Source of the DNA: a virus
IMG/VR virus record: IMGVR_UViG_3300030107_003634
Span: 16,443 to 62,499 of that record
Length of the DNA stretch: 46,057 nt
Reading direction: 5' to 3' (one strand)
Below are positions 27,408-33,800 of the stretch, piece after piece. Positions within the stretch are counted from its first letter, which is position 1; every line of letters begins with the position of its first letter. A program made the translations under genes and the position numbers. The notes below the pieces were generated by a model. It saw nothing but the letters and a program-made list of their open reading frames with translations. It did not search any database and was not told the origin of the DNA.

Positions 27408-28148
27408 ATGAAAAATTTACTATTATTATTTGTTTTTGTAAGTTCATTTTCTTTTGGACAAGATTATGACTACCAGCAATTATGTTTAGACTGTGCTGAA
27501 CAAAATGGATTTTATTGTGGAGATGACCCATCTAACTGGACGCAATATGCTCCATTAGGGTGTGTGCAAACATCTTGGATTAACGATGGGTGGATAGATT
27601 GTGTCGATGCCAGCGATGAGGGCGCTGATGTGGTGCCAACCTTACCTTTAGATTGTATACCGCCTCCACCAGATTGTGATACTGTATATGTAGATGTGCC
27701 AGTCTTTGTATATGAAACTATTTTCCAAACAGACACTATATATAATACAGAATATATAACTCAAATAGTAGTAGATACTATAATAGAAACTGAATATGAA
27801 ACTATATTTGAAGAAATATTTGTTACAGACACGTTATGGATGGAAGGAGCGTTAGATACTATGTTTATAGACGTAATAGAATATGTAGATGTATTTATCT
27901 TTGATACAATAGTAGAGATAGAAACAGAATATATAGAATTTTTTACTACAGATACTATAATAGAATATGTAGAAATAATTAATACAGAGTATATTGATTG
28001 TGATACAGGAATGCCTTGTAACTCAAATATACCTGAATTTAATAAATCTGAAGGAGATAATAGAATATATGACTTGTTAGGAAAAGAAATAAGAGAACCT
28101 AGTGGATTATATATAGAAGATGGAAAGGTTAAGTTTAAAGTAAAATAA
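27408..28148 (+). CDS. Secreted protein with LDLa-like domain and T9SS-like C-terminal signal
   Basis: This 246-aa protein has a Sec signal peptide (KNLLLLFVFVSSFSFG, then Gln). A cysteine-rich domain follows, with GWIDCVDASDEG near residues 61-72, matching the calcium-binding end of LDL-receptor class A repeats. Next is a long acidic Thr/Tyr/Ile-rich linker with repeated DT(I/V) units (about 90-200). The C-terminus reads RIYDLLGKEIREPSGLYI, close to the short type IX secretion sorting domain of Bacteroidota (YDLLGxE ... GxYI). The protein would cross the inner membrane by Sec and be sent to the cell surface by the host T9SS. It starts four bases after the beta-barrel gene. Function at the surface unknown. 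Confidence 0.65.
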   Translation: MKNLLLLFVFVSSFSFGQDYDYQQLCLDCAEQNGFYCGDDPSNWTQYAPLGCVQTSWINDGWIDCVDASDEGADVVPTLPLDCIPPPPDCDTVYVDVPVFVYETIFQTDTIYNTEYITQIVVDTIIETEYETIFEEIFVTDTLWMEGALDTMFIDVIEYVDVFIFDTIVEIETEYIEFFTTDTIIEYVEIINTEYIDCDTGMPCNSNIPEFNKSEGDNRIYDLLGKEIREPSGLYIEDGKVKFKVK

Positions 28149-28149
28149 T

Positions 28150-28524
28150 ATGTATCATTATAATGCAACCCTAGTCAGAGTAATAGATGGAGACACTGTT
28201 GATGCTATGATTGATTTAGGTTTTGACATACAAGTTAAAAAAAGAATTAGATTGGCTGGTATTAATGCTCCAGAATCTAGAACTAGAAACAAGGTTGAAA
28301 AAAAATTAGGACTAGCGGCAAAAGAAAGATTGATAGAATTAATGGAGGGAGCTGCGAATGTTTTTGAATTAGAAAGCAAGGAGGTCGGTAAATACGGAAG
28401 AATACTTGGCGTTATATATATCAACAAATTATCTGGAAAGGATACAATAACCCAAGCATGTATTAACGAAATGCTTGTTAGTGAGGGCCACGCTACGGAG
28501 TATGATGGTGGCAAAAGGATTTAA
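28150..28524 (+). CDS. Staphylococcal nuclease-like (thermonuclease) protein
   Basis: This 124-aa protein is a compact SNase domain. It shows IDGDT (Asp15 is the metal ligand equivalent), RIRLAGINAPE (Arg34, Glu42) and YGR (Arg84). The usual second Asp in the D-x-PE segment is Asn39 here, as in some other phage and bacterial relatives, and the protein may still be active. It would cut DNA or RNA with calcium. No signal peptide is visible, so it acts in the cytoplasm, perhaps on host DNA, unless released at lysis. It follows the T9SS-like gene with one base between. Confidence 0.8.
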   Translation: MYHYNATLVRVIDGDTVDAMIDLGFDIQVKKRIRLAGINAPESRTRNKVEKKLGLAAKERLIELMEGAANVFELESKEVGKYGRILGVIYINKLSGKDTITQACINEMLVSEGHATEYDGGKRI

Positions 28525-28543
28525 TTAATTAAATAATTTTAAT

Positions 28544-28783
28544 ATGAAAATTTTTAAAGACAATAATGACTGGAATGAAAAAGCTATAGTTGGTTTTATT
28601 GCATTCCTTATTATGTGCATGATTATGATGGCTGATATGATTACAGGATGGATGGGTATGGACTTGGTTATAAACAAGTTTGTATACGATTCATTTGTGT
28701 GGATTGTATTAGGTTGCTTTGGTATTAGCGGAGTTGAAAAATTCGCTAAGAAAAATTGCGAAAAAAATTGTGACAAAAAATAA
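28544..28783 (+). CDS. Two-helix small membrane protein, holin candidate
   Basis: This 79-aa protein has two likely membrane helices (about 15-36 and 43-63) and a short basic/cysteine tail (KKNCEKNCDKK). Size, topology and placement near lysis-type genes fit a holin or antiholin. No family is recognised. A second holin candidate (3TM type) is encoded on the other strand at 32560-32949. Confidence 0.5.
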   Translation: MKIFKDNNDWNEKAIVGFIAFLIMCMIMMADMITGWMGMDLVINKFVYDSFVWIVLGCFGISGVEKFAKKNCEKNCDKK

Positions 28784-28800
28784 GTAACATTGTTTATAAA

Positions 28801-28828
28801 AATATCCCCCTTTTATTAGGGGGGTATT
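28801..28828. terminator. C5/G6 hairpin in a gene gap
   Basis: AATATCCCCC and GGGGGGTATT form a 10-bp stem with one T-G pair around TTTATTA-type loop bases (8 nt). A T-rich side is found only when read on the minus strand, and no leftward gene lies to its right here. On the plus strand it may protect or process the mRNA ahead of the next start at 28842. Confidence 0.45.
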
Positions 28829-28841
28829 AAAAAAAGAAAAA

Positions 28842-29186
28842 ATGGCAAAAGAGTTTTCAGAGGATAGTAAATTTAAAATAAGTATTAAAACCCTTGCTTG
28901 GATAATAGCTGGGGTATCTGCTGTTATAGCAGGATATTATGGAATGCTTTCTAATATAAATTCTAAATTTGTAGAACTTGAAACTAAAGTTCAAGAAGCT
29001 TTAGAAAAACCTAAACCAGGAACAGGTACTTATACTATAGATATGGGAGACCCTGCCGCATCACAAACATGGCCACCAACAAGAATGGAGTTTAATATGA
29101 AGGATGAGATGGCTAGACAGAAAATTGATAATATAATAAAAGAATTAGATGAACTTAAAGATGAACTTAAAGACCTAAAAAAATGA
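28842..29186 (+). CDS. Inner-membrane anchored coiled-coil protein, i-spanin candidate
   Basis: This 114-aa protein has one N-terminal membrane helix (about 17-37) and no signal cleavage site. A periplasmic-sized domain follows with a Pro/Gly linker (EKPKPGTGTYT), then a charged coiled coil (IKELDELKDELKDLK). That topology matches inner-membrane spanins. Its last codons overlap the next gene by four bases (ATGA), like the overlap of Rz and Rz1 genes. The function is inferred from layout; no sequence family was recognised. Confidence 0.45.
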   Translation: MAKEFSEDSKFKISIKTLAWIIAGVSAVIAGYYGMLSNINSKFVELETKVQEALEKPKPGTGTYTIDMGDPAASQTWPPTRMEFNMKDEMARQKIDNIIKELDELKDELKDLKK

Positions 29187-29584
29187 CAAAAAGAATAGAT
29201 ATTACAAGCTTTTTATATGCGTTATTAATGATATTAATATTTGCTTGTGGTACCGCTTTTAGTCAAGATTTTATTTCCTCTGATAACTTTAAAAATAAAA
29301 TAGCCAAAGATATTGTTGTAGTTGAGTTTTGGGCTGGATGGAACTCACAAAATGAGTTTAAAGAATTAACAAAATTAAATGACTGCATAACTTATAGAAT
29401 AGATATATCAAAACACATGGACGTTCAAATGAAGTATGATGTTTCTGCTATACCTACAGTTATTATATTTGAGAATGGAATACTAAAAGAAAAGTTTGGA
29501 GCCACTGTAATGTTTCAGTTAGACGCTGACAAGAAAACCGTACAAAACTCCATTGACACATTATTACTAAATAAATTTAATTAA
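29183..29584 (+). CDS. Exported thioredoxin-fold protein without the CxxC pair
   Basis: This 133-aa protein has a signal sequence that could be cut by signal peptidase I (AFS before Gln28) or read as a lipobox (IFAC, Cys22). The rest follows thioredoxin order: VVVEFWAGW, then the cis-proline turn AIPT (Pro91), then IIFENG and a C-terminal helix. The active-site pair is replaced by Asn54 and Asn57 (WNSQN), so disulfide chemistry is not expected. It could bind peptides, act as an envelope chaperone, or be the outer partner of the spanin-like protein it overlaps. Confidence 0.6.
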   Translation: MTKRIDITSFLYALLMILIFACGTAFSQDFISSDNFKNKIAKDIVVVEFWAGWNSQNEFKELTKLNDCITYRIDISKHMDVQMKYDVSAIPTVIIFENGILKEKFGATVMFQLDADKKTVQNSIDTLLLNKFN

Positions 29585-29585
29585 T

Positions 29586-29759
29586 ATGAATTGGATAAAT
29601 TCTTGGAAGAAAGGAAATAAGAAAAACAAACTTGATATTAAATTAAGGTTTGGAACGTTAACTATATTTGAATTTTACCTTTGTCTTAACTCTTGTGAAA
29701 AAGATAGTGGATGCAAAAGGTGTAGATTTATGATACTAAATTTTGGATTTGAGATATGA
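29586..29759 (+). CDS. 57-aa cysteine-rich small protein
   Basis: ATG at 29586, TGA at 29757-29759. The protein is lysine-rich at the start and carries four cysteines in the spacing C-x3-C-x5-C-x2-C (CLNSCEKDSGCKRC, about 33-46), which could hold a zinc ion. It starts just after the thioredoxin-like gene and overlaps the next start by four bases (ATGA), so translation is probably coupled. No family recognised. The clean overlap and coding-like frame support it being real. Confidence 0.6.
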   Translation: MNWINSWKKGNKKNKLDIKLRFGTLTIFEFYLCLNSCEKDSGCKRCRFMILNFGFEI

Positions 29760-30667
29760 GACTAAATAAAAAATCAAAAGGAACAACTAGGATGAAGAAA
29801 TATTTTATGGGAGGAATGCCAGGAGGCGCTCCACCGCAAGGGGGTCCACCACCAGGAATGGGGGGAGGAATGCCAGGAGGCGCTCCAGGAGGGGGCCCTG
29901 GGGGTATACCACCACAAGTTCTTCAGGCTATTATGGCTAAAAAAGCAGGGGGTGGCCCAGGGGGACCAGGAGGACCAGGAGGCCCACCAGGACCAGGTAA
30001 AGATGACCCAGCTGCAAAAAGAGAAGATGTTAGTTTAGACACATTTAAAACAGCTATAAATTTTGCTGAAGCATCTGGTGAAATGGATTATTCTTTAACA
30101 AATAAATCAGGAACTACTGCTATAGGCCCATATCAAATAATGTACTCTACTTATTCTAAGGTTCTGAAAGAAAAGTATGGAGTAACAAGCAAAGAGGATT
30201 TTATAGGAAACAAAGAGGTTCAAGAAGAGCTTATGGATTGGCTTGTGACTAATGAATACCCAAGGTTGGTTGACTCTATTAAAAAACAATATGGCCCTGG
30301 GGGAACCAAACTAAAAAGCAAAGGTGGTCAAGACTTTTCAGAGCAAGGTTTGTTAGGGGATTTAACGGATTTAGACATTATGGCTTTGGAGCACTTTTTA
30401 GGCCATGAAAATTTAAGAAATTATTTTGCTCATAAAAGAGAAGGTAAGCAATATACGCCTCCAGGTAAAAACCTTTCTGTTGATGAATATTTAAAAAGAT
30501 TTAATTCTTCTTATTCAGGAAAAAAAGAAAGACCAGCTACTGAAGAGGGTGGTGGTAGAGGAGATGTTCCTATGGAAGGAGAAGGTGTAAGAGCGGAAGG
30601 TGGCCCTCCAGGATTACCTCAGTTTATGCCAGGTCCTTCAGATGTTCCACCAGGCTTGCCTGTTTAA
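29756..30667 (+). CDS. Transglycosylase-like protein with Gly/Pro-rich arms
   Basis: This 303-aa protein has a low-complexity N-terminus of Gly/Pro/Met (residues 17-82, with GGPGGPGGPGGPPGPG resembling collagen repeats). A lysozyme-fold-like domain follows: INFAEASGEM, with Glu105 as the likely catalytic acid; AIGPYQIMYSTY at about 122-132; and a Gln/Glu-rich helix. A second Pro/Gly tail ends it. It probably cleaves peptidoglycan, either as a virion-borne enzyme for entry or at lysis. The Gly/Pro arms suggest a structural or flexible tether. The start overlaps the previous gene (ATGA). An in-frame ATG at 29792 (Met13) is possible. Confidence 0.65.
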   Translation: MRLNKKSKGTTRMKKYFMGGMPGGAPPQGGPPPGMGGGMPGGAPGGGPGGIPPQVLQAIMAKKAGGGPGGPGGPGGPPGPGKDDPAAKREDVSLDTFKTAINFAEASGEMDYSLTNKSGTTAIGPYQIMYSTYSKVLKEKYGVTSKEDFIGNKEVQEELMDWLVTNEYPRLVDSIKKQYGPGGTKLKSKGGQDFSEQGLLGDLTDLDIMALEHFLGHENLRNYFAHKREGKQYTPPGKNLSVDEYLKRFNSSYSGKKERPATEEGGGRGDVPMEGEGVRAEGGPPGLPQFMPGPSDVPPGLPV

Positions 30668-30686
30668 TAAATTTTTAGTATATTTG
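30656..30686 (+). promoter_or_regulatory. Bacteroidota-type promoter
   Basis: TTG (30656-30658) inside the end of the previous gene, 20 bases, TATATTTG (30679-30686). The next ATG is at 30703, leaving a leader of about ten bases. Confidence 0.6.
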
Positions 30687-30702
30687 ATAAAATTATAATA
30701 AT

Positions 30703-31065
30703 ATGGCAACAGTAACAGCAGCATTAACATTAACAAGCACAACAGCTACTACAGATGATTTAAAGTTATCTGTATCAAGTAATTTAACTACAGGGGAGCC
30801 TTCGATTGGTATGTCAAGAATATCTCTAGTTGGAGACGCAGCTGCTACAACTATATTTGAGAATAACACAACAACAACGTATGTGTACTTAAAGAATATG
30901 GATAGCACAAATCATATAAAATGGTTTAATGACACTGATGATGGGGTGGGTATTTTATGGCCAGGTGAATTTGCCTTCTTCGCTGTAATAGATGCAGAAG
31001 GTTTAAAAGTACAGGCCAATACGGGTAATTGTATCCTAGAATACGCATATTGGACTAAGGCATAA
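30703..31065 (+). CDS. Small beta-rich structural protein, related to the 31583 gene
   Basis: This 120-aa Thr/Ala-rich protein begins MATVTAALTLTST. Its core TYVYLKNMDSTNHIKW and GEFAFFAVIDAEGL resembles RYIRITNLDNENFV and GQSFIYNADL in the 157-aa gene at 31583. It has no signal peptide or membrane segment. A virion surface or tail-tip role is likely from composition and late position, but the part is unknown. It has its own promoter and is followed after five bases by the DUF5675 gene. Confidence 0.5.
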   Translation: MATVTAALTLTSTTATTDDLKLSVSSNLTTGEPSIGMSRISLVGDAAATTIFENNTTTTYVYLKNMDSTNHIKWFNDTDDGVGILWPGEFAFFAVIDAEGLKVQANTGNCILEYAYWTKA

Positions 31066-31070
31066 TTAGA

Positions 31071-31580
31071 ATGAAACTAGAGGTATATAGAATATCTAGC
31101 GGAGAGGATTCTACTTCTGGAATTATGTTTGAGGTAGAAACAGTTAATAATCCTTATGGAGAAGGATTTAGATGTAAAAAGAATTTTTTGTGTTACACAT
31201 TAGAAGATGAGAAAAGGGAAGAGAAAAAGATGGGTGAAACAAGAATACCAGCGGGGACTTATGATTTATCTCTTAGAACGGTTGGCGGTTTTCACAAAAA
31301 ATATAGCAAGAGGTTTGGTGATAGTCATAGGGGTATGCTTCATGTGCTTAATGTTCCTGGCTTTGAGTATATTCTTATTCACTGTGGTAATACTGACGAG
31401 CACACGTCTGGGTGTTTACTTGTTGGGGACTCCCAGGAAAATAACCAAATCAAGAAGGACGGTTTTATAGGAAAATCAACTCAGGCTTATAAAAGGATAT
31501 ATCCTAAAATAGCTGAGGCTTTAGAAAAAAAAGAACAGGTAACTATAACTTATATAGACTTTGATAATATAAAAGAATAA
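31071..31580 (+). CDS. DUF5675-family endolysin-like protein
   Basis: This 169-aa protein contains the conserved order of DUF5675: FLCYTLEDEKR, GETRIPAGTYDL, His75, SHRGMLH (His86), VPGFEYILIHCGN (His104) and TSGCLLVGD (Cys115). The His...GC pattern resembles L,D-transpeptidase or cysteine peptidase sites, and the family is often found in phage lysis regions. It probably cuts or modifies peptidoglycan. There is no signal peptide, so it needs a holin to reach the wall. It lies between the two related small structural proteins. Confidence 0.7.
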   Translation: MKLEVYRISSGEDSTSGIMFEVETVNNPYGEGFRCKKNFLCYTLEDEKREEKKMGETRIPAGTYDLSLRTVGGFHKKYSKRFGDSHRGMLHVLNVPGFEYILIHCGNTDEHTSGCLLVGDSQENNQIKKDGFIGKSTQAYKRIYPKIAEALEKKEQVTITYIDFDNIKE

Positions 31581-31582
31581 CA

Positions 31583-32056
31583 ATGGCAACTAGATTAACA
31601 ACATCTACACTTAGAGTGACAATAGAAGAGGATTTAACTCTTAATGGGGTTCAGCAAGGAACAACTAACGTTTTAACAATACCTTCTATAGCAGAGGTTT
31701 CTAGGAGAATTATTAGCGTTCCCGCAAGTGAGGTAACGATAGTATCTATGTCCACAGCTGTTTCTGCTGGTACTTTTGCTGAAGCTGATGTTAGATATAT
31801 AAGAATTACTAATCTAGATAACGAAAACTTTGTATCATTATTATTTAAAAATGAAAACAATGATGAATTTGCTGTTAAATTAGATTACGGCCAATCTTTT
31901 ATTTATAACGCCGACCTAGTAGGTGGTGTTGTAGACACAATGGATGCTGTAGATAACTCAGGATTAACTCCAGGAACGTTTGGAGACTTAGTAGATATTA
32001 CTGCTACAGCCAATACAGCTGCTGTAGATTTAGAAGTTTTTGTAGCTTCTGCGTAA
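31583..32056 (+). CDS. Small beta-rich structural protein, related to the 30703 gene
   Basis: This 157-aa protein is Thr/Val/Ala-rich and starts MATRLTTSTLRVTI, two bases after the DUF5675 gene. The strand pattern (IRITNLDNENFVSLLF, YGQSFIYNADL) matches the 120-aa protein at 30703, with a longer N-terminus and C-terminus. No signal peptide. It is the last rightward gene before the convergent terminator. Function unknown; virion protein by context. Confidence 0.5.
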   Translation: MATRLTTSTLRVTIEEDLTLNGVQQGTTNVLTIPSIAEVSRRIISVPASEVTIVSMSTAVSAGTFAEADVRYIRITNLDNENFVSLLFKNENNDEFAVKLDYGQSFIYNADLVGGVVDTMDAVDNSGLTPGTFGDLVDITATANTAAVDLEVFVASA

Positions 32057-32077
32057 ACCCCCTTTGTTTTATTAAAA

Positions 32078-32085
32078 TATATTTG
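32078..32085 (+). promoter_or_regulatory. Isolated -7 box (TATATTTG) in the convergent gap
   Basis: TATATTTG lies between the last rightward gene and two hairpins. A TTTG exists only 11 bases upstream, too close for a normal promoter. If used, it would make a transcript of about 60 bases ending at the terminator. Confidence 0.3.
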
Positions 32086-32093
32086 TATATTGT

Positions 32094-32152
32094 AACTATG
32101 TTTTCATAGTTTTAGTTTTGCGGGCCAGACGTTCTGTCTGGCTTGCTTTTTA
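32094..32152 (+). terminator. Two tandem hairpin terminators at the convergence point
   Basis: First hairpin: AACTATG-TTTT-CATAGTT (32094-32111), followed by TTAGTTTTG. Second: GCCAGAC-GTTCT-GTCTGGC (32124-32142), followed by TTGCTTTTTATT. Both would stop rightward transcription. The second ends right at the stop codon of the last leftward gene and may also slow leftward transcription. Confidence 0.8.
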
Positions 32153-32287
32153 TTACCTACCCTGACCCCTATATTTTTTAGTATAATTCTTAGAGTTTTT
32201 TGAATTACTACTTTTGCATTTAGAGTGAACCCCAGGCCTTTTTCTTTTAGACCTTGTTATAAAAGAAAATACGTTACTTTTTTTCAT
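32153..32287 (-). CDS. 44-aa basic phage protein
   Basis: ATG at 32285-32287, stop at 32153-32155. The 44-aa product ends RPGVHSKCKSSNSKNSKNY followed by TKKYRGQGR, strongly basic. This RxGVHsK ... YrGQGR pattern is one I know from small proteins of several tailed phages, role unknown (nucleic-acid or virion binding likely from charge). It overlaps the end of the upstream gene by 14 bases and is the last leftward gene, its stop adjoining the terminator hairpin. Confidence 0.75.
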   Translation of the reverse strand: MKKSNVFSFITRSKRKRPGVHSKCKSSNSKNSKNYTKKYRGQGR

Positions 32288-32558
32288 TAGGAACAAATAC
32301 TCCTTTATCTAGATTTATATATCCTTCTCCGTATTTTTGATTCAATTTAGCCGCTATTTTTTGTTCTTTAGAGATATTTCCTTTATATTTAGCCGACATA
32401 TCTGACTCAATTTTATCTAACTCCCTCATTCTATGTTCAAGGTTTATTCTTTCTAATTTAATCTTACCGAAGTCGAACATCATTTTACTATTCTCTTCTC
32501 TGTTATCTTTTATTTGTTTGATTTCTTTTTCGTCTATTTTAATTTCTTTATTTTCCAT
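32274..32558 (-). CDS. Coiled-coil hypothetical protein
   Basis: This 94-aa protein is nearly all Lys, Glu and Asp with heptad-like leucines and isoleucines (IKQIKDNREEN, LEHRMRELDKIE), so probably a coiled coil. No membrane segment or signal. It starts one base after the holin gene's stop and overlaps the 44-aa gene. No family recognised. Confidence 0.5.
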   Translation of the reverse strand: MENKEIKIDEKEIKQIKDNREENSKMMFDFGKIKLERINLEHRMRELDKIESDMSAKYKGNISKEQKIAAKLNQKYGEGYINLDKGVFVPNEKK

Positions 32559-32559
32559 T

Positions 32560-32949
32560 TTATTTATTTTTATTAGGTGATTTTAATTTTTCGATGGACC
32601 TTCCTCCGAAGTAGCTCCCCACGATTGTAATTAACAAAAGCGAAAGTAAATCCGTCCATTTTTCTTCGACATGAAAGTCTATTGTGCCAGCGTCAATAAA
32701 TATTAACAACATAGTACATATAAGGCAGAATATAAGAGTTATAGGTCTAACACTTCTTGTTAACCAATTTCCGTGCTCTAAGTCTGCTTTCCACCTATCT
32801 GTCACATTTTTTTGTAAATCATTTTCAGAATCGAGAAGCATCTTCTTCATCTCGTTCTTTAATTTCATTTTTTCTTCCTTAGTGGTGACCACATTATCTA
32901 TAATGTTTCCTGCGTCACCAATTAATTTATTTAATACTCCTTTTAGCAT
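32560..32949 (-). CDS. Holin, 3TM (gene-transfer release) type
   Basis: This 129-aa protein has a charged helical N-terminus, then DRWKADLEHGNWLTRSVRP (51-69), and two clear membrane helices (about 70-88 and 99-114) ending in GSYFGGRSIEK. This RWxxD...WLxxxVRP...YFGGRxxEK pattern is that of the holin family first known from gene transfer agents (Holin_3TM). It would form pores that release the endolysin. The ATG at 32949 is chosen over a TTG at 32955. Overlaps the upstream nuclease gene by 23 bases. Confidence 0.75.
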   Translation of the reverse strand: MLKGVLNKLIGDAGNIIDNVVTTKEEKMKLKNEMKKMLLDSENDLQKNVTDRWKADLEHGNWLTRSVRPITLIFCLICTMLLIFIDAGTIDFHVEEKWTDLLSLLLITIVGSYFGGRSIEKLKSPNKNK

Positions 32950-33403
32950 AACCAAATTTATTTTTAATTATATTTACAGTCTCCAAAACCTGTGTCTTGG
33001 TTCCTGGCATATAAAGTTCGTAATTTAAATCATTCTTTACAAGATAGTTTTTAAATAACTTCCATCGTAAATTAAACGCCTCTGTTCTAAGTCCTTTACA
33101 CTCTATTATCCAACCATCTTTTATGTTAGTAAAATCTGGTAAATAGGTCGCTTGAGCTATTTTATTACTAACCTTAACAAAAGTGTTTTTACCCTTTTTC
33201 TTTTTCTTCTCATGGCAATCAGCTTCATATTTGAAAGAGTCTATAATAACAAACCTTTCTTTTTCGTAGCTAAAGGGAATTGAATTTAATTTAAGTTGGT
33301 TGTAAGTAAATAACTCAAGCTTGGACCTAAATTTTAAAGAACCTTTTCTAGCTCTTGTTGCGTTCCTTATTTTTTTATTTATGAACCTCTTCATATTCTT
33401 CAT
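32927..33403 (-). CDS. PD-(D/E)XK endonuclease, T7 endonuclease I-like
   Basis: This 158-aa protein shows FRSKLELFTYNQL (Glu30), YLPDF (Asp90) and IIECKG (Glu101, Lys103), the E...PD...ExK layout of T7 endonuclease I and related DUF1064-type phage nucleases. The N-terminus is very basic and suits DNA binding. It may resolve branched or recombining DNA before packaging. Start could be 33403 or Met4 at 33394; both overlap the preceding gene (by 29 or 20 bases). Confidence 0.65.
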   Translation of the reverse strand: MKNMKRFINKKIRNATRARKGSLKFRSKLELFTYNQLKLNSIPFSYEKERFVIIDSFKYEADCHEKKKKKGKNTFVKVSNKIAQATYLPDFTNIKDGWIIECKGLRTEAFNLRWKLFKNYLVKNDLNYELYMPGTKTQVLETVNIIKNKFGYAKRSIK

Positions 33404-33785
33404 CTAATTCTTTTATAAACCTATATTCTGTAGACTTTCTATACCAATGAGTGTCTTCGTCTAAATCATGAAATATCATAATACCCTCTAGGTCTTCAGA
33501 CCAAACAACCCTATTTCTGTTTGACATTATATAGGTTTGATAATTTTGATATATACCTATATAGGTCCAGGGATAATATCTTCCTATCAGTTCATCATTG
33601 TATATCCTCAGCCCATTCTCATCTACATGTAAATAAGCGTACTCACCAAGAATAAATGATTCATGCTGAATAACACCTTCCCATATATCGCAGTATATAA
33701 TTTCATCTGTATAATAAGTACCTTCCTTAATTTGGCTATACAACTGAGACGTAAGAAGTATAGCTAGTAATAACATTTTTCTCAT
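33375..33785 (-). CDS. Exported protein of unknown function
   Basis: This 136-aa protein has a classic Sec signal peptide (RKMLLLAILLTSQLYS, then Gln). The mature part is acidic and aromatic (many Tyr, Trp, Glu), with no cysteines after the first third except Cys32. It would be periplasmic or surface exposed. It is the only exported protein in the leftward (early) half, placed between two nucleases, so it may act early in infection, for example in envelope change or exclusion. No family recognised. Confidence 0.6.
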   Translation of the reverse strand: MRKMLLLAILLTSQLYSQIKEGTYYTDEIIYCDIWEGVIQHESFILGEYAYLHVDENGLRIYNDELIGRYYPWTYIGIYQNYQTYIMSNRNRVVWSEDLEGIMIFHDLDEDTHWYRKSTEYRFIKELDEEYEEVHK

Positions 33786-33800
33786 AACAATTTAATTTAA

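Noticed and set aside
27761-28168. Long open frame on the minus strand (135 codons) opposite the T9SS-like gene
   Set aside because: The plus-strand gene is full of DT/TE/YI repeats that keep the opposite frame open. The minus product is Ser/Ile/Thr low complexity and has no promoter or neighbours.
29663-29670. TATATTTG within the 57-aa gene
   Set aside because: TTTG is only about ten bases upstream and the site lies well inside a gene without a nearby start; probably chance in AT-rich DNA.
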